Notes: generated by a model from the letters alone, not told the origin. 64,000 bases of DNA from Pedobacter planticolens (GCF_014172375.1 NZ_WNXD01000001.1:1922001-1986000), one strand, 5' to 3'. Positions 25,235 through 34,710 are shown, numbered from the stretch's first letter. Made by a program: numbers and translations.

Positions 25235-26329
25235 ATGGCATTACAATGTGGTATAGTTGGCTTACCAAATGTGGGTAAATCAACCTTATTTAACTGTTTA
25301 TCAAACGCAAAAGCACAGGCTGCAAATTTTCCTTTCTGTACTATAGAACCTAATATTGGTGTAATTACAGTACCAGATGATCGTTTAACTAAACTTGCAG
25401 AGCTGGTAAAACCGAATAAAGTGCAACCTAATACTATTGAGATTGTAGATATTGCTGGTTTAGTAAAAGGCGCATCCAAAGGTGAAGGTTTAGGTAATCA
25501 GTTTTTAGGAAACATTAGAGCAACTAGCGCTATTATACATGTTTTACGTTGTTTTGATGATGGTAATGTAATACATGTAGATGGTTCTGTAGATCCTATT
25601 CGTGATAAAGAAATTATTGATACTGAATTGCAGTTGAAAGATTTAGATACGGTTGCTAAGCGTATACAGAAGGTGGAGAAAATGGCTAAAACCGATAAGG
25701 ATGCCAAAAGAACTTTCGACATATTAACTTTGGTTAAAACCCATTTAGAAGCTGGCAAATCTGTTCGTACTGCAACGTTAGAGAAAGACGACTTCGATTT
25801 TATTGAAGAGTTGGGTTTACTTACTCAAAAACCTGTAATGTACGTTTGTAATGTGGATGAGGCTTCGGTAATTGACGGAAATAAGTATGTTGATTTGGTT
25901 AAAGCGAGCGTAGCTGATGAAAATGCTGAGGTTTTAGTGATTTCTGCAAAGATTGAATCTGAGATTGCAGAATTGGAGAGCTATGAAGAACGTCAGGAGT
26001 TTTTGGCTGATTTAGGTTTAACGGAATCTGGTGTAAATAAATTGATTAGAGCGGCGTATCGTTTGCTTGATTTGTATACTTACTTTACTGCTGGCGTGCA
26101 AGAGGTTAGAGCTTGGACAATTACGAAAGGTTTTACTGCCCCACAAGCTGCTGGCGTTATTCATACTGATTTCGAAAAGGGTTTTATTCGTGCAGAGGTT
26201 ATTAAATACAATGATTTTATAACGCTTGGTTCTGAAGCTGCTTGTAAAGAGGTTGGGAAGTTAGGCGTTGAGGGTAAGACTTATGTTGTTGAAGATGGTG
26301 ATATTATGCATTTTAGGTTTAATGTGTAA
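25235..26329 (+). CDS. ychF: redox-regulated ATPase YchF (Obg family)
   Basis: Universally conserved P-loop protein of the Obg class that binds ATP rather than GTP and associates with ribosomes. The 364-residue length is standard. It has G1 GLPNVGKST (9-17), switch/G3 DIAGLVKGASKGEG, and NVDE in the place of the NKxD guanine-specificity motif, which explains ATP preference. The C-terminal TGS-like part carries RAWTITKGFTAPQAAGVIH. A strong terminator follows. Confidence 0.97.
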   Translation: MALQCGIVGLPNVGKSTLFNCLSNAKAQAANFPFCTIEPNIGVITVPDDRLTKLAELVKPNKVQPNTIEIVDIAGLVKGASKGEGLGNQFLGNIRATSAIIHVLRCFDDGNVIHVDGSVDPIRDKEIIDTELQLKDLDTVAKRIQKVEKMAKTDKDAKRTFDILTLVKTHLEAGKSVRTATLEKDDFDFIEELGLLTQKPVMYVCNVDEASVIDGNKYVDLVKASVADENAEVLVISAKIESEIAELESYEERQEFLADLGLTESGVNKLIRAAYRLLDLYTYFTAGVQEVRAWTITKGFTAPQAAGVIHTDFEKGFIRAEVIKYNDFITLGSEAACKEVGKLGVEGKTYVVEDGDIMHFRFNV

Positions 26330-26353
26330 GGTTTAACTTGTTTAAAGTATAAT

Positions 26354-26385
26354 GAAAAGCTATCTCGAAAGGATAGCTTTTTTTG
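26354..26385 (+). terminator. intrinsic terminator after ychF
   Basis: Stem AAAAGCTATC / GATAGCTTTT with a TCGAAAG loop and T-run, 25 nt after the ychF stop. Confidence 0.92.
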
Positions 26386-26504
26386 TTGGTTATGGCAGTC
26401 GTCTTTGCGAGGCACGAAGCAATCTTTCTTGCTTCGTTTTATTTCGTCATCCAGAGCGCAGCGAAGGATCTCTTTTGTAGCTCGCTACCGCTTTTACTCT
26501 TTTT

Positions 26505-26953
26505 CGGTTCGCCGCCACCGATGGCTCTTTCGTTTTTCATGAGTGTTTATTTTAGGGGTATTCAAGAATGCTTCGCAGTTTCTCTTGATATAAAAGAAAC
26601 AAAAGATCAAGGCTTAGTATCATCTCTCGGATTAAGCGATCCAAACTTTTAAGGCGACAGAAAAAGGTCCGATGAAGGATCGAACTGCTTTCTGTCTTAG
26701 GCAGTGGTTTGTTAAAGTGTTTGCTAAAGTTTGAATGCTTTCTCCTTCAGGATGCTACAAGGCCATATGACGTTCTTGGTAATGATTGTGGTTTGGGAAG
26801 GTTGCAGGGCGGTCGTTATTGCTTCTGTGTCCGTCTTTGCGAGGCTTGTTTTTCTCAAGCCGTGGCAATCTCCTACTTGTAATTTACAACTTATATTTTT
26901 TGTACCATGAAGGAGATTGCCGCAGTCGGTGAAGAATCTCCTTCGCAAAGACG
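26505..26953. repeat. composite dispersed repeat, full copy
   Basis: Fills most of the 700-nt space between ychF and mgtE. In order: a leader (GTTCGCCGCCACC, GAGTGTTTATTTTAGGGG), AAAGATCAAGGCTTAG, a core (26609-26815: ATCTCTCGGATTAAGCGAT, GATGAAGGATCG, CTTTCTCCTTCAGGATGCTA), then an inverted repeat with CGTCTTTGCGAGG / CGCAAAGACG ends (26832-26953). The core matches 38041-38250, and the leader and inverted repeat match 7655-7882. A half copy of the CGTCATTGCGAG type precedes it near 26400. Open frames inside show no coding character. Confidence 0.85.
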
Positions 26954-27032
26954 AAAATTGCATTTACTTTTCGAAAAGTTTATTTAGGTGCTTCGACAAG
27001 CTCAGCATGACAGGTGTATAAACAGTATAGCC

Positions 27033-28409
27033 TTAAAGCAATACTCCTTTTAAGACTAAAACAGCGATACTAAAGTAAATTACAATTCCTGTTACATCGA
27101 CCATGGTGGCGACGAATGGTGCGGATGAGGTGGCGGGATCGAGCTTTAAACGTTTCATAATAATTGGCATCATAGAACCAATTAAACTACCCCAAAGCAC
27201 AATGCCTATTAGGGTGAAAAAGATAGTTAAAGCAATTAAAAACCAATGTGTGCCGTAATTATAAAGATCGAGGTTTTGCCATAAGGATATTCTGATAAAG
27301 CCGATTGTACCTAGTATTAAACCTAACAGTAACCCTGAAATTAGTTCTCTGCGCATTACTCGCCACCAGGCTGCGATGGTTACTTCGCCTAATGCCATAG
27401 CTTGGATGATTAGGGTTGATGCTTGGGAACCGCTATTACCGCCGCTACTCATAATTAAGGGGATAAAAAGAGAAAGAACTACTGCTTTTTCGAGTTCTAT
27501 TTCGAAGTGCTGCATAGCAGTTGCGGTGAGCATTTCTCCTAGGAAAAGAACGATGAGCCAGCTTGCTCTTTTTTTAACGAGCTTTAAAATAGGCATGTCT
27601 AAATAAGGTTCGTCGAGTGCTTCAGTACCCCCTATTTTGTGCATGTCTTCGGTGTATTCTTCGTGGGCAATCCACAAAATATCATCAATAGTTACAATAC
27701 CTAAAAGGATATTCTGATCGTCAATTACAGGTAAAGCAACTCTGTTATTCATTCTGAAAACGTTAATTGCTTCTTCTTGTGGATCGTTTACTTTTAAGGC
27801 AATTAGGCGGTTATCGGTTAGTTCTCCTATTTTAACTTCAGGATCTGCTAGGAGGATTTCACGTATTCGAATATCATCTAAAAGCACTCCATCTTTATCA
27901 ATTACGTATACCACATCTATGGTTTCAGAGTTTTTGCCGTAACGACGAATGTGTGAGAGTACTCGATTTACTGTCCAATCTATTTTTACAGCAATAAAAT
28001 CGGGCGTCATTAAGCGCCCAACACTATCTTCTTGGTAGCCTAATAGGTTTAATGCTTCTTTTCTGTCGTTATCTTGAAGCAGGCTAAGGAGTTTTTTAAC
28101 TGCATCGCCTTTGAGTTCTCCTAAGAGTGCGGTTCTATCATCTGGCGGTAATTGCCTAATGATTTCGGTTAGTTTATTGTTTTGGAGTTTTTTAATGATC
28201 CGCTCTTGCGTAGGGAAATCGAGGATACGAAATACGTTTACGGCTCTTTTGATGGAGAGTGTTTCGATGAATTTAACGGCATGTTGTGGAAGTTCATCTA
28301 TTAAATGCTCTACATCTGAAATGTTGAGTTCGTTTAAATAGGTTTTTAACTGCCTATCACTATCGTTTTCTAACAATTGTAATATTTCGTCTACTAGCAG
28401 TTCTTCCAT
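27033..28409 (-). CDS. mgtE: magnesium transporter MgtE
   Basis: Dimeric magnesium channel of the inner membrane, gated by cytoplasmic magnesium. The 458-residue protein has the usual order. An N-terminal MgtE_N superhelix (about 1-130) includes the LPPDDRTALLGEL segment. A CBS pair (about 135-255) follows, with DVVYVIDKDGVLLDDI and ALPVIDDQNILLGIVTIDDI. Five membrane helices (about 285-458) begin with RASWLIVLFLGEMLTA and contain SSGGNSGSQASTL, the pore motif, and the late DPATSSAPFVATMVDVTGI. It stands alone. Confidence 0.95.
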   Translation of the reverse strand: MEELLVDEILQLLENDSDRQLKTYLNELNISDVEHLIDELPQHAVKFIETLSIKRAVNVFRILDFPTQERIIKKLQNNKLTEIIRQLPPDDRTALLGELKGDAVKKLLSLLQDNDRKEALNLLGYQEDSVGRLMTPDFIAVKIDWTVNRVLSHIRRYGKNSETIDVVYVIDKDGVLLDDIRIREILLADPEVKIGELTDNRLIALKVNDPQEEAINVFRMNNRVALPVIDDQNILLGIVTIDDILWIAHEEYTEDMHKIGGTEALDEPYLDMPILKLVKKRASWLIVLFLGEMLTATAMQHFEIELEKAVVLSLFIPLIMSSGGNSGSQASTLIIQAMALGEVTIAAWWRVMRRELISGLLLGLILGTIGFIRISLWQNLDLYNYGTHWFLIALTIFFTLIGIVLWGSLIGSMMPIIMKRLKLDPATSSAPFVATMVDVTGIVIYFSIAVLVLKGVLL

Positions 28410-28511
28410 AACTTTATAATTAAATTTACATCTTCTTTCTGTTTACATCGTTCTGCAAAAGTGGCTTTTTCTTTTCAGAAAAGCCAATTATTAATATCCA
28501 AAATAGTTTTA

Positions 28512-28519
28512 TATTTTTG
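28512..28519 (+). promoter_or_regulatory. -7 element upstream of tRNA-Arg
   Basis: TATTTTTG matches TAnnTTTG and ends 17 nt before the tRNA. There is no TTTG at the normal spacing. Confidence 0.5.
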
Positions 28520-28536
28520 CGAGGCGATAAATATTT

Positions 28537-28608
28537 GTTCCCGTAGTTCAATGGATAGAATTATGGTTTCCGGTACCATCGATATGAGTTCGAATCTCGT
28601 CGGGAACA
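28537..28608 (+). tRNA. tRNA-Arg (anticodon CCG)
   Basis: A 72-nt cloverleaf can be folded. Acceptor GTTCCCG (28537-28543) pairs with CGGGAAC (28601-28607), discriminator A. The D-arm contains AATGGATA. The anticodon stem ATGGT/ACCAT encloses TTCCGGT, with CCG at the anticodon position. The T-arm reads GAG-TTCGAAT-CTC. CCA is not encoded. It is followed by a strong hairpin terminator. Confidence 0.95.
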
Positions 28609-28614
28609 CATTAT

Positions 28615-28648
28615 AAAAAAGGCTTGCAATTAATTGCAGGCCTTTTTC
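28615..28648 (+). terminator. intrinsic terminator after tRNA-Arg
   Basis: Long stem AAAAAGGC(T)TGCAATT / AATTGCA(G)GCCTTTTT with almost no loop and a T-run, starting 6 nt after the tRNA. Confidence 0.9.
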
Positions 28649-28763
28649 TGTTTTTAAGGGATTTTAGCCACCGATGTGCACAGATAAACACAGATTTAAA
28701 GATTAACTCGTAATTTTTAGTGCATTACGATGCCCAGTCGAGCTGGGCATGATGACCGAAATA

Positions 28764-30173
28764 TTACTGCCAACCGCCGCCTAATGCTCTATACAAAGAA
28801 ACACTAGCATTTAATTGTGCAGTTTTTAGGGTTGTTAAATCTAATTCGCCTTGTAATAAGTTGCCTTGAGCTGTAATTACCTCTAAGTAATTTGCCATTC
28901 CGCTTTTAAAAAGTAAGTCTGAGTTTTTAACTGCTAACTGTAAAGTTTTCACTCTGTTTTGTGCAATTGAATACTCAGATTTAAGGTTAACGATTTTAGC
29001 TTGTTCGTTAGAAACTTCCACCACAGCTCCAATTACAGCTTGCCTGAATAATAAAACCGATTGATCTCTTTCTACTTTTGCTAGTTCGAATTGTGTTTTT
29101 AACTCTTTACGCTGAAAAATTGGTTGGGTAATTCCGCCGCCAACAACTCCAAATAAAGAAGCTGGAATGTTAAACCAATTGCTCGCTTGAAAAGAATTTA
29201 AGCCGCCACTAGCAGAAATAACTAGGCTTGGGTATAATTTTGCGTTTGCAATACCAACTTTAGCATTTGCGATTTTTAAACCTAGCTCTACATTTTTTAC
29301 ATCTGGTCTGATGCTTAACATCGTTGCTGGAACGCCAGTTGCTAATTGCTCTGGAATAGTTAATTGTTCTAAAGTTGTTGCTCGCTCTATTGCAGAAGGA
29401 AATTTTCCTGTTAAGGCACTTAAAGCGTTTTCTTGAATGCTTATTTCTGATGTAACTTGAGGAATGAGTTGTGACGCTCTTAATTGTTGTCCTTCTGCTT
29501 GTTGAATTGCCAATGAGGTAACTTGACCGGCATCAAACTGCATTTTTATCATTTTTAATGTATTGTTGTTTAACTCTACATTTCTTTTTGCAACAGCTAA
29601 TTGTGCATCAAGCATTAGCAATCTGTAAAAACCCGAAGCTATATCTGCTACAATTCTAGTTTGTACTGCTTTTTTAACTTCGGTAGATTGTAGATATCCA
29701 GCGTATGCTGCTTCTTTTTGCCTTTTAATTTTACCCCAAATATCTGCTTCCCAAGTCAAAGCTAAATTTGCGTTATAATCTTCAATATGGCTTGTATTTA
29801 AAAATTGAGAAGTGCTTAATCCGTTTAAACTATTATCTGATGGACGATTTGAGCTTGCGTTAACTTGTAAATTCAATTGAGGAATATTACCCAATTTCGC
29901 TCTTTTCAAAATCAATTCTGCTGCATCGATATTTTTTAAGGCAATTTGTAAATCGAAGTTTCTAATCAATGCGCTATCAATTAAATTCAGCATTGCTGGA
30001 TTATTAAAAAACTCCTTAATAGGTAATGCACCAATGCTAGCATTATCACTAGTTTCTGCACCTCTAAAATTGATGGGCACATCTTTAATTGGTGTTGCAA
30101 TGTCTTTTGTAAGACCACAACTGCTTAACACCAAAAGCAAAATTGCGAGAGAACTATTTAATATCGTTTTCAT
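28764..30173 (-). CDS. outer-membrane efflux channel (TolC/NodT family)
   Basis: Outer-membrane component of the tripartite RND pump encoded upstream. The 469-residue protein has a lipoprotein signal (LLLVLSSCGL, Cys19). Two OEP repeats follow: PIKEFFNNPAMLNLIDSAL and NFDLQIALKNIDAAEL early, QVTSLAIQQAEGQQLRASQ in the middle, and KSGMANYLEVITAQGNLLQG near the end. It ends LYRALGGGW, typical of NodT-type channels. It is last in the TetR-controlled operon, 104 nt after the pump, a gap filled by a 33-codon frame. Confidence 0.92.
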   Translation of the reverse strand: MKTILNSSLAILLLVLSSCGLTKDIATPIKDVPINFRGAETSDNASIGALPIKEFFNNPAMLNLIDSALIRNFDLQIALKNIDAAELILKRAKLGNIPQLNLQVNASSNRPSDNSLNGLSTSQFLNTSHIEDYNANLALTWEADIWGKIKRQKEAAYAGYLQSTEVKKAVQTRIVADIASGFYRLLMLDAQLAVAKRNVELNNNTLKMIKMQFDAGQVTSLAIQQAEGQQLRASQLIPQVTSEISIQENALSALTGKFPSAIERATTLEQLTIPEQLATGVPATMLSIRPDVKNVELGLKIANAKVGIANAKLYPSLVISASGGLNSFQASNWFNIPASLFGVVGGGITQPIFQRKELKTQFELAKVERDQSVLLFRQAVIGAVVEVSNEQAKIVNLKSEYSIAQNRVKTLQLAVKNSDLLFKSGMANYLEVITAQGNLLQGELDLTTLKTAQLNASVSLYRALGGGWQ

Positions 30174-30186
30174 TTTATTTATTTTT

Positions 30187-30288
30187 TTAATTGTACCATT
30201 TCCTTAACCACTCAGCAATAAGTGGTAAGAATTCGCTCAAAACAACTTGTTCTTGCTGTTGTGTTTGTGTATTTTGGTTAGTTTCCAT
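30187..30288 (-). CDS. candidate 33-residue microprotein in the RND operon
   Basis: A short frame overlaps the last 11 nt of the pump gene: its ATG (30288-30286) precedes the pump's TAA in another frame, an arrangement that favours reinitiation. The product starts METNQNTQTQQQEQ and continues VVLSEFLPLIAEWLRKWYN, giving a polar Gln/Thr-rich half and an amphipathic helix with two tryptophans. It exactly fills the gap before the channel gene. By position it recalls small accessory peptides of membrane pumps such as AcrZ, but it is not hydrophobic enough to be a standard membrane helix. I do not know a family. Chance cannot be excluded. Confidence 0.5.
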   Translation of the reverse strand: METNQNTQTQQQEQVVLSEFLPLIAEWLRKWYN

Positions 30289-33200
30289 GATCTTCTGAAT
30301 GATGTTCTGCATGTGCAACTGCTAATGGTGCACCCGTAATTTTTTCTTGTAAAAACTGGAAGATGATAAACAATACAGGGATGACGAATACGCCTAAAAC
30401 AACTCCAAAAACCATCCCTCCTGCTGCTGCAATACTAATAGAATGATTTCCTAAAGCTGATGGACCAACTGCTCTCATCATCGGAATCATACCTACAATA
30501 AATGCTAATGAAGTCATGATAATTGGACGTAACCTTAATTTTGCTGCTTCCAGAGATGCTGCTAATAAAGATTTACCTGCTCTTCTTCGCTGAATAGCAA
30601 ACTCTACAATTAAGATTGCATTTTTTGCGAGCAAACCGATGAGCATAACGAGCGCAACCTGTACATAAATATTGTTTGAAATTCCTGTTAAGCCAATAGC
30701 TGCAAATACGCCAAATATGCCTGTCGGAATGGAAAGAATTACAGCCCAAGGTAAAATGTAACTTTCATATTGAGCTGATAACAAGAAGTAAACAAACAAT
30801 AAACAAAGGATAAAAATGATTGCCGATTGTCCGCCAGAAGAAAGTTCTTCTTTGGTCATTCCAGAAAATTCATAGCCATAACCACCAGGTAAATGTTTAG
30901 CTGCAACTTCTTCTACTGCTCTAATTCCATCGCCAGAACTGTAACCTGGTTTTGTCATTGCGTTTAATCCGATTGAATTAAATAAGTTGTAACGTGATGC
31001 AGTTTCTGGTCCGTAAACTCTTTCTAATTTTACTAAAGTATTTAGAGGAACCATTTCGCCTGTGTTATTTTTTACAAATACACCATCCATTGCAGCTGCA
31101 TTAGCACGATCTGTTTTATCTGCCTGAACAATTACTCTATAATATTTACCAAAACGGTTAAAGTCTGATGCTTGTGCACTACCAAAATAAGCTTGCATGG
31201 TTTGCAAAATATCTTTCACACTTACACCCAATTGCGCTGCTTTAACTTCATCTAGTTTCATTTCTAATTGAGGATAATCAGATTTGAATGATGTAAAGGC
31301 AAAGGCAATTTCAGGACGCTTCATCAGCTCAGCTATAAAATTGTTAGAGACTGCACTAAACTTATCTAACGATCCACCAGTTTTATCTTGCAACACCATA
31401 TCCAATCCATCAATATTGCTAAAACCTGGTACAGTTGGAAAAGTGAACACAAAGAAATTAGCACCTTTAATGGCCGATAATTTGCCCCTAACTTCGTTCA
31501 TAATGCCATCAATATCTTTTATTTTACCTCTGTCATCTGTTAATTTCAACAACACAAATAATACTCCTGATGATGGACTAGAGGATTGTGTAAGCATATT
31601 GAAACCTGATAAACCCATTAAGGTTTGTTTAGATTCCATTGAACCCAATAAACTTTCTGCTTGTTTAATTACCTCAGTTGTACGATCTAAAGATGCACCT
31701 GCCGGCATTGATAATGAGATGGCTAAAAAGCCTTGATCTTCTGACGGGATAAATCCTGATGGTGTTCTTTTAATCATCACACCTGTAGCAATAATTACCG
31801 CAGCCAAGCCGACTAATGTTAACCAACGGAAACGAACTAAAAATCGTAACGTGTTAGTGTATTGATTGGTAATTTTCTCAAATCCTGAGTTAAAGCCTGC
31901 AAAGAATTTCTCTTTAAACGTTTTCTTTTCCGTACCTGCGTGATGATTTTCTTTCAAAAACAACGCCGCCAAAGCTGGACTTAACGTCAATGCGTTTACT
32001 GCAGAAATTACAATCGCAATAGCCAAGGTAAAGGCAAACTGTCTGTAAAATAAACCTGTGGAGCCTTCCATAAATCCTACTGGTAAAAACACAGCAGACA
32101 TAACTAAGGTGATGGAAATAATTGCTCCCGTAATTTCACTCATCGCAGCAGCCGTTGCAGCTTTTGGCGCCAAATGACGATGCTCCATTTTTGCGTGTAC
32201 CGCCTCGACGACCACAATCGCATCATCGACGACAATCCCTATGGCTAAAACCAAAGCAAAAAGTGTTAATAGATTGATGGAGAAGCCGAAAATCCACATA
32301 AAGAAAAACGTTCCTAAAATGGCTACAGGTACTGCAATGGCAGGAATTAATGTAGAACGGAAATCTTGCAAGAAGATAAACACTACGATGAAAACTAAAA
32401 CAAAGGCTTCAATTAACGTATGAATTACTTGATCAATAGATTGATCTAATGAGTTTTTAGTATTATATAAGATTAAATGTTTTACACCTTTTGGAAAATT
32501 CTTCGCAGATTTATCCATCAGTTTTGCAATGGCAATCTGGATTTCATTAGAATTAGAACCTGCCAATTGAACCACACCAATATTTACACCCGGTTTGCCA
32601 TTTACTCTTGTAAAATTGGTATAAGAATACGCTCCAAATTCAATTCTAGCTAAGTCTTTCAATCGTAAAATAGAACCATCTGGGTTTGCTTTGATAACCA
32701 TTTCTCCATATTGATCTGGCTTGTTTAATTTCCCTTTATAGGTAATCACATATTCAAATGACTCTTTACTGCTTTCGCCAAATTTACCAGGCGCAGCTTC
32801 TAAGTTTTTATCTTGAATAACAGCCATTACTTCTTTTGGCGTTAATCCGTAGGTTGCCATTTTCGAAGGATTTAACCAAACCCTCATCGAGTAATCTTTA
32901 TTACCGCCAAAAATAGTAGCAGAACCTACTCCAGGTATTCTTTTAATATCTGGAATGATATTTATTTGTGCATAATTGGCTAAAAAAGTTTGATCGTAGT
33001 TTTTCTCGTCATCCGTGAAAAGATCGACCACCATAATTAAACTATTCTGTTGTTTAGCGGTAGTAATACCAGCTTGTACTACTTCTGTTGGTAATTGACT
33101 TGTTGCTTGCGAAACCCTGTTTTGAACATTTACTGCAGCTTGATCTGGGTTGGTGCCCAATTTAAAGTAGACAGAAATTACTAATGAGCCATCATTACTT

Positions 33201-33445
33201 GCAGTAGAGCTCATGTAACTCATGTTTTCAACACCATTAATAGCTTCTTCTAATGATGGAGCAACTGAACGCAACACAGTTTCTGCATTTGCACCTGGAT
33301 AAAAAGCCATAACCTGAACCGCAGGCGGCGCAATATCTGGAAATTGTTGTAGAGGCAATTTAGATAATCCTAGTACACCTAGAATTACTAAAAGGATAGA
33401 AATAACCGTCGCTAAAACCGGTCTGTTTAGAAATATTTTGAACAT
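30278..33445 (-). CDS. RND multidrug efflux permease (HAE1 family)
   Basis: Proton-driven inner-membrane pump, trimeric, AcrB-like. The 1055-residue length is standard. It starts MFKIFLNRPVLATVISILLV, with FPDIAPPAVQVMAFYPGANAE in the first periplasmic part. The membrane relay motif ALVLAIGIVVDDAIVVVEAV holds the paired Asp residues. The second half has LLFVYFLLSAQYES, GLLAKNAILIVEFA and RLRPIIMTSLAF. The C-terminus is His-rich (VAHAEHHSEDH), an unusual tail that could bind metal. The adaptor stop lies 10 nt upstream. Confidence 0.95.
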   Translation of the reverse strand: MFKIFLNRPVLATVISILLVILGVLGLSKLPLQQFPDIAPPAVQVMAFYPGANAETVLRSVAPSLEEAINGVENMSYMSSTASNDGSLVISVYFKLGTNPDQAAVNVQNRVSQATSQLPTEVVQAGITTAKQQNSLIMVVDLFTDDEKNYDQTFLANYAQINIIPDIKRIPGVGSATIFGGNKDYSMRVWLNPSKMATYGLTPKEVMAVIQDKNLEAAPGKFGESSKESFEYVITYKGKLNKPDQYGEMVIKANPDGSILRLKDLARIEFGAYSYTNFTRVNGKPGVNIGVVQLAGSNSNEIQIAIAKLMDKSAKNFPKGVKHLILYNTKNSLDQSIDQVIHTLIEAFVLVFIVVFIFLQDFRSTLIPAIAVPVAILGTFFFMWIFGFSINLLTLFALVLAIGIVVDDAIVVVEAVHAKMEHRHLAPKAATAAAMSEITGAIISITLVMSAVFLPVGFMEGSTGLFYRQFAFTLAIAIVISAVNALTLSPALAALFLKENHHAGTEKKTFKEKFFAGFNSGFEKITNQYTNTLRFLVRFRWLTLVGLAAVIIATGVMIKRTPSGFIPSEDQGFLAISLSMPAGASLDRTTEVIKQAESLLGSMESKQTLMGLSGFNMLTQSSSPSSGVLFVLLKLTDDRGKIKDIDGIMNEVRGKLSAIKGANFFVFTFPTVPGFSNIDGLDMVLQDKTGGSLDKFSAVSNNFIAELMKRPEIAFAFTSFKSDYPQLEMKLDEVKAAQLGVSVKDILQTMQAYFGSAQASDFNRFGKYYRVIVQADKTDRANAAAMDGVFVKNNTGEMVPLNTLVKLERVYGPETASRYNLFNSIGLNAMTKPGYSSGDGIRAVEEVAAKHLPGGYGYEFSGMTKEELSSGGQSAIIFILCLLFVYFLLSAQYESYILPWAVILSIPTGIFGVFAAIGLTGISNNIYVQVALVMLIGLLAKNAILIVEFAIQRRRAGKSLLAASLEAAKLRLRPIIMTSLAFIVGMIPMMRAVGPSALGNHSISIAAAGGMVFGVVLGVFVIPVLFIIFQFLQEKITGAPLAVAHAEHHSEDHGN

Positions 33446-33454
33446 CTTATTTTA

Positions 33455-34651
33455 TTATTTATTTGAGGCGTTATAAGCCGTTACTGCTTTTGCTTTTTCA
33501 GGTTGAATTAAATCTCCTTCTTTTAAGCTTTCGAAACCTTTAGATACAATCTGGTCTCCTGATTTTAAACCATCTTCTACCAAATAATTGGTGCCGCTTG
33601 TACCAAGCACTTTTATAGGTTGTTTACTAATTTTGTTGTCTTTGCTTACTGCGAATACAAATACCTTATCTTGTATTTCGATTGTTGAAGCTTGCGGAAC
33701 CAAAAGGATATTGTTGTGTTCTAAGCTCATTCTTACTTTGCCAGTATTACCAGATCTTAATAAACCTTGCGCATTTGCAAAGCTGGCTCTTAGAGTGATT
33801 GCACCTGTTGTTTTATCAAACTGACCATCAATCATGTCGATTTTTCCTTCAGATGGATAAATTGTTTGATCCGCTAAAACCAATGAAACCGAAGGCAAAT
33901 GTTTAATTCTATCTGCAACCGAATTACCTTGATATTTTGCATTGAAGTTGATAAAATCTGTTTCTGCTAAAGAGAAATACACATGTACTTCGTGAACATC
34001 AGAAAGTTGGGTTAAAGATTCAACATCTGTTGGACCAACTAAACTACCTTGTTTTTTAGGCAAACGTCCGATATAACCACTTATTGGCGCTTTAATTTGA
34101 GTGTAGTTTAAATTGATTTGCGCACTATTAACACCAGATTTTGCTTGTTCTACATTCGCTAAAGCTATTTCATGTGCCGTTTTTGCAGTTTGCAATTGGA
34201 AAGCAGAAACTACCTTCGCTTGAACTAATGGTGTTAACTTATCAATTTCAAGTTGTGCATTTAAAACAGCTGACTTTGCAGCTTGCAAGGCAGCTTTTGC
34301 ATTATTTAATTGTGCCCTAAAAGGAAGTTCAGAAATTTGAAATAACAATTGACCTTTGCTTACTAATTGTCCTTCGTTTACAAGAACTCTGTCTATTGTA
34401 CCAGCAATTTGCGGACGGATTTCTAAATCAGTTGCACCTTGTATAGATGCTGGATAATCTACAAATGTTTCTTGTGAACTTTGGCTAACGGTAATTACTG
34501 GTAATGATGGCGCAGGTGCTGCAGCCATTTGATCTGGAGCATTTGTGCAACTAGCTAAAAATAAGACAACTGTAATTACTAACAGAATTACCCATTCGTT
34601 AAATAATTTAACATTGTTAGATATTGGAGCATGTTTGGAGATATGATTCAT
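33455..34651 (-). CDS. RND periplasmic adaptor lipoprotein
   Basis: Membrane-fusion protein that bridges pump and outer channel. A 398-residue protein with a long N-terminal region before a lipobox LASC (Cys35), so it is probably anchored by lipid. Order: SIQGATDLEIRPQIAGTIDRV (barrel-sandwich half), VNEGQLVSKGQLLFQI (lipoyl half), the coiled-coil hairpin (about 110-175, Ala/Gln-rich), APISGYIGRLPKKQGSLVGP, then the beta-barrel with FKKATGAITLRA-type (here FDKTTGAITLRA) segments. First gene of the efflux operon after the operator at 34694. Confidence 0.93.
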   Translation of the reverse strand: MNHISKHAPISNNVKLFNEWVILLVITVVLFLASCTNAPDQMAAAPAPSLPVITVSQSSQETFVDYPASIQGATDLEIRPQIAGTIDRVLVNEGQLVSKGQLLFQISELPFRAQLNNAKAALQAAKSAVLNAQLEIDKLTPLVQAKVVSAFQLQTAKTAHEIALANVEQAKSGVNSAQINLNYTQIKAPISGYIGRLPKKQGSLVGPTDVESLTQLSDVHEVHVYFSLAETDFINFNAKYQGNSVADRIKHLPSVSLVLADQTIYPSEGKIDMIDGQFDKTTGAITLRASFANAQGLLRSGNTGKVRMSLEHNNILLVPQASTIEIQDKVFVFAVSKDNKISKQPIKVLGTSGTNYLVEDGLKSGDQIVSKGFESLKEGDLIQPEKAKAVTAYNASNK

Positions 34652-34693
34652 AATTATTGAGATTTTAATTGTTTACTTTAACGTTTATAATTT

Positions 34694-34710
34694 ATCTAAC
34701 AGCGTTAGAT
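34694..34710. promoter_or_regulatory. palindromic operator upstream of the RND operon
   Basis: ATCTAAC-AGC-GTTAGAT, a perfect 7-bp inverted repeat, 43 nt before the adaptor start. On the minus strand a TTTG (34721-34718) stands just upstream, so bound repressor would block the promoter region. It shares ATCTAACA and GTTA with the site at 35354, making both probable TetR targets. Confidence 0.75.

Noticed and set aside
26383..26652. An 89-codon frame after ychF, starting MLVMAVVFARHEAIF
   Set aside because: It lies wholly in dispersed repeat DNA and the frame is not kept in the matching copies at 7.7 and 38 kb.
28463..28485. Hairpin GGCTTTTTC...GAAAAGCC as a terminator
   Set aside because: No plus-strand gene precedes it, and it lies upstream of mgtE on the other strand; the stem is short and lacks a U-tract.
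31284..31736. A 150-codon frame opposite the RND pump gene
   Set aside because: It is an antisense shadow of a well-conserved coding sequence with no independent features.
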